Origin: UMGS172 sp964424555 | Lineage (GTDB): Bacteria; Bacillota; Clostridia; Oscillospirales; Acutalibacteraceae | DNA length: 23,273 nt | Assembly: GCA_964424555.1 (NCBI GenBank) | Contig: CAYRIX010000030.1 | Span: forward strand, 1 to 23,273 | Direction of reading: 5' to 3' | Translations under genes and position numbers: made by a program | Shown: one piece after another, positions 6,360 to 16,300 of the stretch | Position numbering within the stretch: position 1 is the first letter of the stretch | Layout of the letters: the number at the start of each line of letters is the position of its first letter | Notes under the pieces: model-generated | What the model was told of the DNA's origin: nothing | What the model saw: the letters and a program-made list of their open reading frames with translations, nothing else | Databases searched by the model: none

Positions 6360-7274
6360 ATGCCAAACAACATTACTACTGCGGTCTCATATCCTGGTGA
6401 TATGTTAGACCAAAAACTGATTCAGAAGTCTGTAACCGGTATGTTTGTTGACAATACTTTCGGAGCAAAGTTTATTAACTCAAGAACGGTTATGATTCCA
6501 AGCAGAGATTGGGTAGGTCTCGGAAATTATCAGAGAAACGGTGAGGGATTCCCTGAAGGCGACATCACTGTTGAGCGCAAGCCTTATGAACTGACTATGG
6601 AAAGAGGCAGAAGCTTCTTCATCGATGCAATGGACGTTGATGAGTCGGGTCTTAGCTTTGACAAAATCATGGGACACGAGATGGGTGGATACATTAAGGA
6701 GCATGTGGCACCTGAAAAGGATGCTTATGTTCTGTCGTCCGCTTATAAGGTGGCCGAAGATAACGGTCACGTTGAAGCATTCAGTGAGGCAGCCCCCTTT
6801 GGGCAGCTTGTTGACCTCATTGATAATGTGGGAGATATTTGCGGATATGATTCTGAAAACGTTGCTTTTGTTGACAGAAAAGCATATTCAGCGATGAGAA
6901 AATCTCAGGAGTTTCAAAAGATGGTTGATATTGCAAGTTTTAAGCAGGGCGGTATCGATCTTACTGTAAAACGATTGGATAATACCTATATTATTCCTGT
7001 TCCGAGTTCCCGAATGAAGAGCTCTTATATTTTCAGCGTAGGTGATACAACCGATTCCGGCGGTTTTGCACCGTCAGAGGATGCAAAAGGTATTCGCATG
7101 CTTGTTCTTCCGAAAACTGACATCAGTTTGGTTGTTAAGCATACTGCATTAAGAGTCTTTCCTCCTAAAGTTAATCAGAAAAAGGATGGATACAGCATGC
7201 AGTACCGTATTTTTTACGATGCTTTCATTCTGGAGTCGAAAAAAGGCCATTTGTTTGGCGCTTATGGTGACTAA
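6360..7274 (+). CDS. Major capsid protein
   Basis: A 304-residue coat protein, probably of HK97 fold. It has no obvious N-terminal pro-region and starts 'MPNNITTAVSYPGDMLDQKL'. 'VERKPYELTMERGRSFFIDA', 'MDVDESGLSFDKIMG' and 'EHVAPEKDAYVLSSAYK' are typical of the coat group found in gut Clostridia phages, where the 'ELTxDRGRxFxxDxMDxDE' segment is strongly conserved. The ribosome site AAAGGAG (6344-6350) is strong. Its place after the scaffold gene supports the call. The C-terminal part holds the beta-rich domain ('IRMLVLPKTDISLVVKHTAL'). Confidence 0.92.
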   Translation: MPNNITTAVSYPGDMLDQKLIQKSVTGMFVDNTFGAKFINSRTVMIPSRDWVGLGNYQRNGEGFPEGDITVERKPYELTMERGRSFFIDAMDVDESGLSFDKIMGHEMGGYIKEHVAPEKDAYVLSSAYKVAEDNGHVEAFSEAAPFGQLVDLIDNVGDICGYDSENVAFVDRKAYSAMRKSQEFQKMVDIASFKQGGIDLTVKRLDNTYIIPVPSSRMKSSYIFSVGDTTDSGGFAPSEDAKGIRMLVLPKTDISLVVKHTALRVFPPKVNQKKDGYSMQYRIFYDAFILESKKGHLFGAYGD

Positions 7275-7290
7275 ACGAAGGTGATTGAAA

Positions 7291-7578
7291 ATGAAGATGA
7301 TTAATAAACGTCGTAACGTAATCTTCGAAGTCAAAGACGTGCGTGAGCAAAAACGACTCATGGAGCTGGGATATAGCGAGATGGTGCCTGAAGAAAGTGT
7401 GACAGACCCGTCCGAAGAACGTATGACAGATCCGTTCTTTGTGCCTAAAAATGACGAAACGGTCACGGATGAATCCTCGGCTCCCGAAAATGACGAAACG
7501 GTCACGGATGAATCCTCGGCTCCCGAAAATGACGAAACGGTCATTGATGAAATGCCCGTGGACAGCAAAAAGTCGTAA
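7291..7578 (+). CDS. Small acidic repeat protein following the capsid gene
   Basis: 95 residues from ATG 7291, with GAAGGTGA just upstream; an earlier TTG at 7285 overlaps that site. Residues 1-34 form a small basic-to-neutral module ('NVIFEVKDVREQKRLMELGY'). The rest is acidic and disordered, built from repeats of the 13-residue unit NDETVTDESSAPE: two exact copies and a third partial one, ending DSKKS. A short protein with a 'V-x-EREAxRLxxLGFxE' module often follows the coat gene in Clostridia phages; a head-surface or completion role is possible but unproven. Confidence 0.7.
   Translation: MKMINKRRNVIFEVKDVREQKRLMELGYSEMVPEESVTDPSEERMTDPFFVPKNDETVTDESSAPENDETVTDESSAPENDETVIDEMPVDSKKS
7450..7543 (+). 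repeat. 39-bp tandem repeat in an acidic coding region
   Basis: Unit 1 is 7450-7488 and unit 2 is 7489-7527, identical at nucleotide level. A third partial copy of 16 bases (7528-7543) follows. The period is a multiple of three, so copy-number change preserves the frame and alters only the length of the disordered tail. Confidence 0.9.
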
Positions 7579-7619
7579 AGACGTGCAAGAAATTCGAAAA
7601 AATAACAATAAACAATGCG

Positions 7620-7657
7620 CTTGCCGCCGTTCTCTTGTTCGATCGGCGGCAAGTTTT
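7620..7657 (+). terminator. Hairpin between capsid and portal genes
   Basis: CTTGCCGCCG (7620-7629) and CGGCGGCAAG (7644-7653) are perfectly complementary 10-base arms around a 14-base loop, followed by TTTT and then GTA. It resembles an intrinsic terminator with a short U-run, so it probably only partly stops transcription, or caps the capsid mRNA 3' end. The portal ribosome site begins about ten bases later. This makes it a plausible attenuator that lets the coat gene be expressed above the portal. Confidence 0.65.
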
Positions 7658-7675
7658 GTAAGAGAGGTGTATTAA

Positions 7676-9544
7676 ATGGACATTAGCATATTGGTGAGTC
7701 CAAAAGAAATATTCAGTGAATATGAAAAAGGGACTGAATTTAAAAACAGTATAGGTGAGCGAGGTATCGCTGAGCAGGCTAAGGTCAATGAGCGGTTCTA
7801 TGTCGGTGACCATTGGCACGGTGCACAATTCGGAAAGGACCGTCCTTTGTTAAGACGTCCTTTGATCAAAAGAATCCATGATTTCAAATTTTCTCATATT
7901 GCCTCTAATCCTTTGGCGGTAAACTATACTGCTGAAGGTATTCCCTTTGTCGCAGAGGAAACAGAGAGTCGACAAAAAATCAAGGAAGCGATGATGAACG
8001 GTGAAACGCCCAAAGACAGTGAGGTCAGTGATGATGAAATATCCGTGGTTATGGAGGCGTTATCATCTTATTTCAGAACAACTGCCGAAAGGGTCAAATT
8101 TGAAATAGTGAAATGGATGGCCCTGCGTAACGCCGGTGTTGACGGCACCACGATCGTATGGTGCTATTGGGATGAAACCATTAAAACCGGTCTTTATGCC
8201 GATAACGCCCGTCAGGTCGCAATAAAAGGCGATCTCAGTATCGAAGTGTTGAATGTTTCGCAGGTGGTATTTGGTGATCCATATACCGATAATGTCCAAC
8301 GGCAGCCGTTTATCATAATTGCACAGCGTCTGCACATTGACGAGGTGAAGCGTGAGGCTAAAAGAAACGGTGTTTCTAAAAATGATATTGACACTATTAA
8401 GCCTGATGACGATGACGGCTACAGCGTTAACTTTAACGATAACGACACAGCCGAGTCTCGGGAGGTAAAACGTGTGACTGTTTTGACCAAGCTCTACAAG
8501 GAGTTTGACGATAACGGTGATTACAAGGTTATGTGTACACGTGTTTGTAAAAGAACCGTTATCAGAAAGCCTTTTGATATGAAAATACAATCCTATCCTA
8601 TAGCCAAGATGAGTTGGGAACCTCGTCGTGGCAGTATATACGGAGTTAGTGATATTACATACATGATACCAAACCAAATAGCGGTCAACCGTGCTCTGTC
8701 GGCCGAGGTGTGGAGCATGATGACTTCAGGAATGCCGATCACGCTTGTTAACGGCAGTGTTATAACCGAAACGTTTGCAAACACTCCGGGCAGAACGTAT
8801 AAGGTGTTCGGTTCTGCCGAGGATATGCAGACGGCGGTCAGGTTTGTTCAACCGCCGCAGTTTAATTCGCAATTCATAAACGGTATTGAGAATCTCGCAA
8901 ACAATACGTTGTCGGATAGCGGTGCGAATGATGCCGCACTCGGCAATATGCGACCTGATAATGCTGCGGCGATTATTCAGTTGCAGGAGGCATCTAAGGC
9001 TCCGCTGCAGGTGCATATAAACCGATTCTATGACATGATTGAGGATATTGCACGCATATGGGCTGATTTTTGGCTTCATATGTACGGTGATCGCAAGCTT
9101 AAGATAACCGATAAAAACGGTGTGCGGTATTTTGCGTTCAGTGCCGAGCGCTATAAGAATCTGATCATAAATGCAAAGATCGATGTCGGTGCTTCGACAA
9201 TGCGAAGTGAGGCCGTTTCGATAGCAACGCTGGACAACCTGTTGAATGCACAGCGTATCAACTTCCTGCAGTATCTTGAGCGTGTGCCTGCAGGAATAAT
9301 CCCCAACAAGACCGATCTTTTGGCCGACGTGAGAGCTGAAATGGAAGCTACTGCTGAGACTCAGTATATGAACAACGAATTATCCGATGAGAAAATACTG
9401 CAGTTGTGGGCCGCAAAGGATCCTGAGGGCTATAGGAGGTTTACACAGCTTCCGCCTGAACAGCAGCGGGCGGCTTTAACGCAAATGAGGGGCGCTATGC
9501 AGAATGCATCGGCCGAGCCAATGGCCGGGGAGGTGGTTGCATGA
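7676..9544 (+). CDS. Portal protein
   Basis: A 622-residue protein, expected to form the ring at the capsid vertex through which DNA passes. Supporting segments: 'NERFYVGDHWHG' near residue 40; 'MSWEPRRGSIYGVSDITYMI' and 'PNQIAVNRALSAEVWSMM' in the centre, the usual portal core helix region; 'GANDAALGNMRPDNAAAIIQ' followed by 'LQEAS'; and 'INRFYDMIEDIARIWADFW' of the long wing/crown helices. The C-terminus is Gln/Ala-rich and helical. The length fits podovirus-type portals. Unusually, it follows rather than precedes the coat gene. It ends in an ATGA overlap with the next gene. Confidence 0.88.
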   Translation: MDISILVSPKEIFSEYEKGTEFKNSIGERGIAEQAKVNERFYVGDHWHGAQFGKDRPLLRRPLIKRIHDFKFSHIASNPLAVNYTAEGIPFVAEETESRQKIKEAMMNGETPKDSEVSDDEISVVMEALSSYFRTTAERVKFEIVKWMALRNAGVDGTTIVWCYWDETIKTGLYADNARQVAIKGDLSIEVLNVSQVVFGDPYTDNVQRQPFIIIAQRLHIDEVKREAKRNGVSKNDIDTIKPDDDDGYSVNFNDNDTAESREVKRVTVLTKLYKEFDDNGDYKVMCTRVCKRTVIRKPFDMKIQSYPIAKMSWEPRRGSIYGVSDITYMIPNQIAVNRALSAEVWSMMTSGMPITLVNGSVITETFANTPGRTYKVFGSAEDMQTAVRFVQPPQFNSQFINGIENLANNTLSDSGANDAALGNMRPDNAAAIIQLQEASKAPLQVHINRFYDMIEDIARIWADFWLHMYGDRKLKITDKNGVRYFAFSAERYKNLIINAKIDVGASTMRSEAVSIATLDNLLNAQRINFLQYLERVPAGIIPNKTDLLADVRAEMEATAETQYMNNELSDEKILQLWAAKDPEGYRRFTQLPPEQQRAALTQMRGAMQNASAEPMAGEVVA

Positions 9545-9903
9545 CGGCCATGGAAATGATACGCAAAGCTATTTTACTGTTGGGGTATAACGATGACAAA
9601 GGAAATACATCCGATGCAAGGTTTCAGCAAACCGCCAAAACTGCTTTAAATAGTGTTTATGCCGAGATTTTCTACGCAAATCACAACGAGGGATTTGAGG
9701 AGATTAAAACGCTGTCAGACCTCATTGTGCTACCTGAGAGAGTGCTTAACAACATAATGCCCTACGGTGTGGCGAGCTATATTGCCGAGGCTTTAGGTGA
9801 TGCCGATAAACAGGCGTATTTTGGATCAATGTACAACCGAAAATTGGTTCAGCTTAGTCATTTTGAGGATATTAAGGATGAGATACCGTATCCCGATTAT
9901 TAA
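9541..9903 (+). CDS. Head-tail connector-like protein
   Basis: A 120-residue, mostly helical protein starting in the ATGA overlap at 9541. The text 'AMEMIRKAILLLGYNDDKGN', 'ALNSVYAEIFYAN' and 'LPERVLNNIMPYGVASYIAE' reads like the short helical adaptors that dock under the portal (gp6/gp11 type): an N-terminal helix, a 'LPxxxxNxxPYGVAxxIAxxxGD' segment and a C-terminal helix. Its place between portal and the large tail/stabilisation gene supports a connector or tail-tubular-A-like role. No catalytic residues are seen. Confidence 0.7.
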   Translation: MTAMEMIRKAILLLGYNDDKGNTSDARFQQTAKTALNSVYAEIFYANHNEGFEEIKTLSDLIVLPERVLNNIMPYGVASYIAEALGDADKQAYFGSMYNRKLVQLSHFEDIKDEIPYPDY

Positions 9904-9923
9904 CATGGAAGCGAGGCGAAATT

Positions 9924-12170
9924 ATGGGTTTACCGATTATGAAAAGAACACCCACATACACACTGACCGTCCCCGAAATGTCGGGCGGAATGAATCTTAG
10001 AGATGGATTGACGCTGGTTTCGGACAATCAACTGACCGACTGTAAGAATGTTTGGTTTAAGGACGGTATGCTACGTACAAGGCCGAGGGTGAGGTCGAGT
10101 GATTTGACCGACGTTGTTTCCACGTCCGAAGGGTTTGATTACGACCATGCGCAAAAGTTGAATATTAACATTAGCTCCGATAACGTTGCTGTAATTAACG
10201 GACAGCGGTATATACTTCAAGCAACTGCAATTGAGTTTTATGACGAGGAGCAGAGCCTTAACACCTTAAAGGTGATGTTGAAGTACGTATGTGAATCCGA
10301 TATTAACAGTGAAGTATATGTCGGTGAGTTCTCGATAGAACACAGCTTTGGAGAAGCAGGAAGTATATTGGTATTTCAGCATAACGGAGATGTTTATTGC
10401 TTCATTGCCGACAATCCCGATGCTACGGTCGTGAGAATAAAGCGAGAATCAGAGGGCCGTTACGCAGAGCATGAGAAGCTGACCGAGGAGGACATGACGG
10501 TACCGTTGATAGCTACCAACGGTAAGCCGGATTCAGTAAGCACGGATTTTACGGGAGAAATGATCAACGGACACAATCTGTTGACAAGATACTATACAGC
10601 GCAATATTCTACGGTCGATCTATCGGCTGAGAGCAATAGAATGCGGTATCCTTTGATACATCCGGTTCAATACGCTACAGCAAACGGTTGGATGCCTTAT
10701 GACTATGCAGTCGGTAAAAAGGTGACGGTGACCTATACAACCATAGAGGGAAAAGAGTATACGCACGAGGTGACCCTCAATGAGTGGGGTGCAGGTGACG
10801 AACAGACGGCAGGCGAGGACGGCTATAGACTTAGTGTCAATCATAGCGGGTTTAATCTTTGGGATGACAGCACAGGCGATTACCCATACGTGACCCCGGA
10901 CGATTATGTAAGCAATAATTTGACTGTCACGGCTCCCGGTCCCTTTGATGAAGCTTATGTTAAAAAGGCAGTCAATATGACCCGTGCGACGTGGTTCGGC
11001 GGTGCATCCTACGGTTTATACGGCGGCTCAAGGTTGTTTTTGGGTGGTAATACCCAAGATTCCGAGCAGGCGCTTATCATATGGTCGGATCTTAACGATC
11101 CGTTGTATTTTTCGGAAAACAACTACACCTATGTCGGTGATAAGGCACAGGCTGTAACGGCCTTCGGCAAGCAGGCCGATGCATTGGTTATTTTTAAGGA
11201 GCGTGAGACCTATCAGACACAGTATGTTGCCAACGAAACGCCCACGGCCGAGGAGATCATCAACCAAAGCGTCATAGACCTTTCGGCACAAACGGCTTAC
11301 TTCCCCGTAACGTTGGTACACGGATATATAGGGTGTGACTGTCCCGATACGGTTAAATTATGCCGAAATCGGCTCATGTGGGCCAATTCCGACGGAAAGG
11401 TATACACGCTCCAATCACAGAATCAATACAACGAGAGGGCAATATTTGAAGTCTCAGAGATGGTTGAGCGAAGGCTAAAGGCTGAAACCGACCTCAAGAA
11501 AGCTCATGCGGTGGATTATGACGGACATTATATCCTGCAGGTAGGAAGTCATTTATACGTAATGGACTATAACTCTTACGGCAGCATATACGTTTCATCA
11601 CATGCTAAAAACGAGGATGCCAATATAAAGATCCCGTGGTACTATTGGGAGCTGCCGATCACACCGGATGCCATGTTGGCCGTTTCCGATTCCCTGATAA
11701 TGACGGTATGTGTCATAGACGGTACCGCTGAGAGGGTATCGGCATGCGTTAAGAATTTTTACTTTGATGATTCAGTGAATACGGATATTATAGCCGTGCC
11801 GAGGTATGACAACGGATGGGTTGCGGACACGGAAAAGCTAAATGTTTCTGTGTTAATACAGACCAAGCTGTATGATTTTGGGGCACCTGCACGGTTGAAG
11901 TCGGTTAACATAGTCAATTTTTCCTTTGGTTACAATGACGGTGCACCGATAAAAGTGGAATTTATTTCGGAACGCAGTATATCAGATGAGCATAGTATTA
12001 CGGTCAGCGGAGCTGAGGCAAAAAGCTACGAGCCTCAGTACATACATCCGTGCAGGCTTTTCCCTTATACAAAGGGTACAGTCATGTTCGGTGCAAGGAT
12101 AACCTGTGACGGTATGTTGAGTATTGCCTCAATGTCGTTGCAGTATAAAGCTTTAGGAGGTGCAAAATGA
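9924..12170 (+). CDS. Tail stabilisation / tail tubular B-like protein
   Basis: A 748-residue, beta-rich virion protein. The N-terminus 'GGMNLRDGLTLVSDNQLTD' followed by 'CKNVWFKDGMLRTRPR' matches the conserved start of podovirus stabilisation/tail-tubular-B-like proteins (GGxN-xxD-xxxIxDNQ-xDxxNxWxxDGxLxTRPG). Later 'ALVIFKERETYQTQYV', 'CRNRLMWANSDGKVYTL' and 'IPWYYWELPI' are blades of the repeated beta structure. It probably forms the nozzle through which DNA leaves. ATG 9924 follows GAGGCG; a second ATG at 9939 is possible. It ends in ATGA overlap with the next gene. Confidence 0.75.
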   Translation: MGLPIMKRTPTYTLTVPEMSGGMNLRDGLTLVSDNQLTDCKNVWFKDGMLRTRPRVRSSDLTDVVSTSEGFDYDHAQKLNINISSDNVAVINGQRYILQATAIEFYDEEQSLNTLKVMLKYVCESDINSEVYVGEFSIEHSFGEAGSILVFQHNGDVYCFIADNPDATVVRIKRESEGRYAEHEKLTEEDMTVPLIATNGKPDSVSTDFTGEMINGHNLLTRYYTAQYSTVDLSAESNRMRYPLIHPVQYATANGWMPYDYAVGKKVTVTYTTIEGKEYTHEVTLNEWGAGDEQTAGEDGYRLSVNHSGFNLWDDSTGDYPYVTPDDYVSNNLTVTAPGPFDEAYVKKAVNMTRATWFGGASYGLYGGSRLFLGGNTQDSEQALIIWSDLNDPLYFSENNYTYVGDKAQAVTAFGKQADALVIFKERETYQTQYVANETPTAEEIINQSVIDLSAQTAYFPVTLVHGYIGCDCPDTVKLCRNRLMWANSDGKVYTLQSQNQYNERAIFEVSEMVERRLKAETDLKKAHAVDYDGHYILQVGSHLYVMDYNSYGSIYVSSHAKNEDANIKIPWYYWELPITPDAMLAVSDSLIMTVCVIDGTAERVSACVKNFYFDDSVNTDIIAVPRYDNGWVADTEKLNVSVLIQTKLYDFGAPARLKSVNIVNFSFGYNDGAPIKVEFISERSISDEHSITVSGAEAKSYEPQYIHPCRLFPYTKGTVMFGARITCDGMLSIASMSLQYKALGGAK

Positions 12171-13342
12171 GTTCAATAGAGGAATACTTGAAAAAATATA
12201 ATCAGCAGACCGCAGCCAATACTCAGGCTAAGGTCGATGCTGTCAATAACACGGCGGCTGCAAGCTCACAGCTTATTAAGGATGATTACGGCGCTCAGAT
12301 AAAAGAGACTGAGCAGACGTATAACCAGCTCTTTGACGAAAACAACGTTCAGAAAATCATAAATGAGCGTCAGATTGCCGAGAGTATGGCCAATACAGGG
12401 TTGACCGATTCAGGGTTAAACCGTACACAAATGACAGCAAGTCAGCTTAGCCATGCAAACAACCAGGCTAATATCAGAAGGCAACAGCAGGCGGCGATAG
12501 ATACGCTTTCACGTACAATGCAGTCAAAATTAACCGAGATAGAAACAAGCAGGGCAGCACAGGAGTCGAGCATCAGAACCGCCGATTACGACAGCAATTA
12601 TGCTTTAGCGGTTGACTCGTACAATTCCGAGCAGGAGGCAATAGCCGAACAGACAAAGGCATTGGCAGACGCTATATCTGATTCTCAACAGCAGCAGGAT
12701 AGCGATTTTAAAGCTGTTATGAACGTGATGGGTGATGCAAATGCGACACCTGCACTTAAAGCACAGTGGCAACAGTGGTACGGAACCAGATATGGTTTGG
12801 ACAGCAAATCACTTACTGAGCTGTTTGGCAGTACAAGTGCAAAGACTGCTTATACCGACGATGAGCTTGATTCGGGTGTTACAAGCTCGGGTTCGCAGAT
12901 CTACACTGATGAAATGATAAGCGATGCGCTTAAGGTTTATCACCAAAGCGATGAAAACGAGCAAGTGCTTGCTGATACGGTTGACGAGTTAGCTCAACAA
13001 TACGGTTGGGACCCTGATACCGAGATTTCCTTTTATAACCTCTTAGTTAAGAGGACTGAGGGTACACGTCAATTTTGGCTTAATCCTCACTTGGATCATA
13101 CTAAGTATACTCTTATGTCAAAATCGGGTTCGGCAAATGACGACGGTCTTTATCTTGATGCTGTTGTTCAAGACAGTTACGGCAACACATGGACGCTCAA
13201 GGACGTATATTATGCTTCTCGCAGGGCATTGGCCAAGGATAAGTACAAGGATGATTGGGAAAACCATGTAAACGATAAGAGCATCAAAAAGATGGCAGTT
13301 GACCAAGTTAAGAAGATTCAAAGCAATTTGAAAATTTCATAG
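12167..13342 (+). CDS. Internal virion / ejection-type protein
   Basis: 391 residues. The first 190 are Gln/Ala/Asn-rich helix with strong coiled-coil character and contain 'INERQIAESMANTGLTDSGL' followed by NRTQMTASQLS. That segment recurs in gut podovirus genomes just upstream of the giant ejection protein. The C-terminal half is more globular ('AQQYGWDPDTEISFYNLLVK', 'TWTLKDVYYASRR'). By gene order it corresponds to a small internal core protein that enters the host with DNA (gp14-like); this is inference. The start overlaps the previous gene (ATGA), with TTAGGAGGTGC before it. Confidence 0.65.
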   Translation: MSSIEEYLKKYNQQTAANTQAKVDAVNNTAAASSQLIKDDYGAQIKETEQTYNQLFDENNVQKIINERQIAESMANTGLTDSGLNRTQMTASQLSHANNQANIRRQQQAAIDTLSRTMQSKLTEIETSRAAQESSIRTADYDSNYALAVDSYNSEQEAIAEQTKALADAISDSQQQQDSDFKAVMNVMGDANATPALKAQWQQWYGTRYGLDSKSLTELFGSTSAKTAYTDDELDSGVTSSGSQIYTDEMISDALKVYHQSDENEQVLADTVDELAQQYGWDPDTEISFYNLLVKRTEGTRQFWLNPHLDHTKYTLMSKSGSANDDGLYLDAVVQDSYGNTWTLKDVYYASRRALAKDKYKDDWENHVNDKSIKKMAVDQVKKIQSNLKIS

Positions 13343-13357
13343 TGTTGGAGGTGCAAA

Positions 13358-16300
13358 ATGGCTGTTACAAAAGAAAGCTATGAAAAATGGAAAAAAGAGC
13401 GTGAACTGATAAAAGCTAAAATGATACTGCAGTCGCCTACGGTAGACCAAAATTACATTAAGAGCTACAGTGATAATGTGAGCAAATTTATTTCGGGTAC
13501 CTCTGACCGATACAGCAATGTTAAGTGGGGGCAGTCGCAAGCTGCCCTCAACAGCTACAATAACGAGGCAACCCGACTGAAATACCAGAAGGTCCTTATT
13601 GAGGATTGGCTGTCAAAAAATGCAGAGGCCGGCAGTTATGACGACCTATTGAGTGCGATGACCGCAAATGAAAAAAGCATTGCCCAGATAGGCAATGAAT
13701 TTTCAAAGCTACATAACTCAATGTCGAAATACGGTTCTGCCGACGAGTACAACACTGCTGTTACCAAGTCTAGGTTTGCTGATTCATCATACGATGAGAT
13801 ACTCAGCGAAATAACGAGGCTCGGCGAAGAGCAAAAGAAGCAGACCGCCGAGGAGGCGGCCGAAACACAGAAAACAAGGGATGTTCTTAACGGACTCTTA
13901 TATTCTACCGCTTACAAGGATAGGGATAGTTACACCAAAGCGATCGCAGACCTTGATAGGCAGATTAAGGCGGCGGAAATTGAACTGTCGACAGAAATCA
14001 ACCGATCGAACGCCAATGTGAATTTTGATCAAAAAAACACACCGACAAAAAAGACCAAAACAGATAAGGAAAAGGCTCTTGAGGAAAAACTCAATGCAAT
14101 TAAGGGTAAAAAGGTTGAACTGCAGAGAGCTCAAAACAGTTGGCAGAAGCAGGCTGAAAAGCGTGCCTTTGGCACTACTCAGGATATACCTGAGTTTGGG
14201 GAGTATTCCAAGAAAGGCAGTACAGCCTTTACCGTTGACATAAGCGGTTCTTTAAATGACACGGTGACAAGCTACAATGCCGAGCGCCAAAAGGAAGGCT
14301 TTAACGATCAAAACATGGTCGCACTTTATTGGGCTCTTGTTGAAAAGTATCCCGAGCTTCTAAAGGACGGAGTATCGGTCAAGGATATTGAGAAAATGCC
14401 TCTCGGTACAGAGCACTATCTTGACAGATTTATATCAGATGCCAAAAGCGGTTATAACATCCCGATAAAGGATGAAAACGGCAACCTTAAAGAGGTCGTG
14501 CCTGTTCAGATATCGGCCATGGACGAGACTCAGCGCAATATATATAACTACCTTTATGCAATGAACGGCATAGATACCGCAAATAAGTATCTTGCAACAA
14601 TAAGCGGAGATCTCAACGCAGTCAAGGCAAAACAGGAGTTTGAAGATTATGACGGTAAAACACTTAAGGAATTGTTATTTGCCGTGGAATCGGGTCTTGA
14701 CCAGTGGGAGCAGGGCTTTTTGTCCTTCTTGAGCGGCAACAACGATACATACGTTTCGCCGTCAGTTAAGCAGAATTTGTCTGCTTTGGTAAAAAATGAT
14801 CTCGGAACCTTCGGTAATTTTGCCTATGACATGATAAACACCACTTCCAATATGTTACCGTCGATTCTTATGTCAAGTGCTGCACAGGCTATTACGGGAA
14901 GTCAGACAGTCGGACAAATTGTAGGTGCAGGTATGATTGGCGCATCTGCTTCGGGTAATGCTTATATTGAAATGGTAAACCAAGGCTACAGCCAAGAGCA
15001 GGCCAAAACCTACGCAAACCTTGTGGGTGCATCAGAAGCAGGCTTGTCATTTCTTCTCAGCGGTATCAGCAAGCTTGGCGGTAAGATGACAGGCTTAGGC
15101 ATTACCAAGCTTGCAAGCAAGTTTGACACGGCCTGGGGTAAATTTGCCGTTAAGCTCGGTGGTAGCATGGCAAGTGAGGGCTTCGAGGAATACTTACAGG
15201 AGGTAATATCTCCGCTTATCAGAAACTATGTATTTTATACCGATGAAGAGGTTGACCTTTTATCACCCGATGCGTTATATGCAGCATTGCTCGGAGCATT
15301 ATCAGGCGGAATGTTTGAGGGAGTATCATCATACCAAAGTGCTAAGCGTGATGTTTACGTAAAGGAACTAATTAACACAGGCTTGAACACAAATGTTAAT
15401 TCTGAATCGTTCAAGCTGGCCAACGAGCTTGCCGATATTTCGGTCGAAGAAGTAACCGCCGAGCAAATAGATGAGCTCACGGGAAAAATAAAGGATGCGT
15501 CCAAGACCGAAAGAAAAAGGCTGTTTAACAGAATCAAAAACGACTTGGTCAACAACGGCGAGACAGGAGATATTAACAAGATAGCCAATATCGCAGTTGA
15601 TTTTATGACAGGTGTGAGAATTACTGAGGCAGAAGCTAAATTGCTTAACAGCAGCAAATTTAATCTTGCTAACAGAAACATACCGCAATCGGACACTGCT
15701 GCCGACGGTGATAATAACGGTAATTCAACGCAAGGTGTTGACAGCGGTATTGAGGATGATTATATAGATTCCGGAACTCCAGAGTCTGTGTTTCCTAACG
15801 TTTCGGCCCAAGGTCCTGAGCCTGATTTTATAAAGGATTTTATATATAGAGAAATGAAGGTCGACAGACTTACGGATGAACAGATTTTTATAAGAGATGT
15901 TGGAAAGGCTATTGGACGTGAGGTAAAATTCGGTGATCTTGATATGTGGGTGACCGACGAGAACGGAAAAAGCAAGCGAGTGCATCCAAACGGCTATTAC
16001 GACAAAAATACGGGTATTATTTACATCAACTCAAGCAAAAAGGCTACCGTCAATGCTTTGCAGTTCATTTTTAAACACGAGCTTACTCACTTTGCCGAAA
16101 GTGATCCCGCCGCTTACTTTGATTTTGCCAACGGCGTTATGGACAGTCAGGCATTTAAAGCATGGGTAAAATCCAAAGGCTTTGCCGATGACGATAAAAC
16201 AAGTGCTACCATGGCAATGAATGAGGATTATGTAAAGCGATATACAGAAAGTTCTCTACCGGGTACTGAAAATTTCGGCGAGGAAAACGCTAATCGAGAA

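Noticed and set aside
7450..7543. Possible CRISPR-like repeat array
   Set aside because: Units are directly adjacent without spacers, lie in frame in a coding region and have a period divisible by three; this is a protein repeat.
8063..8677. 204-residue minus-strand open frame
   Set aside because: Entirely within the portal gene, whose sequence has recognisable portal segments on the plus strand; the reverse translation shows no family features.
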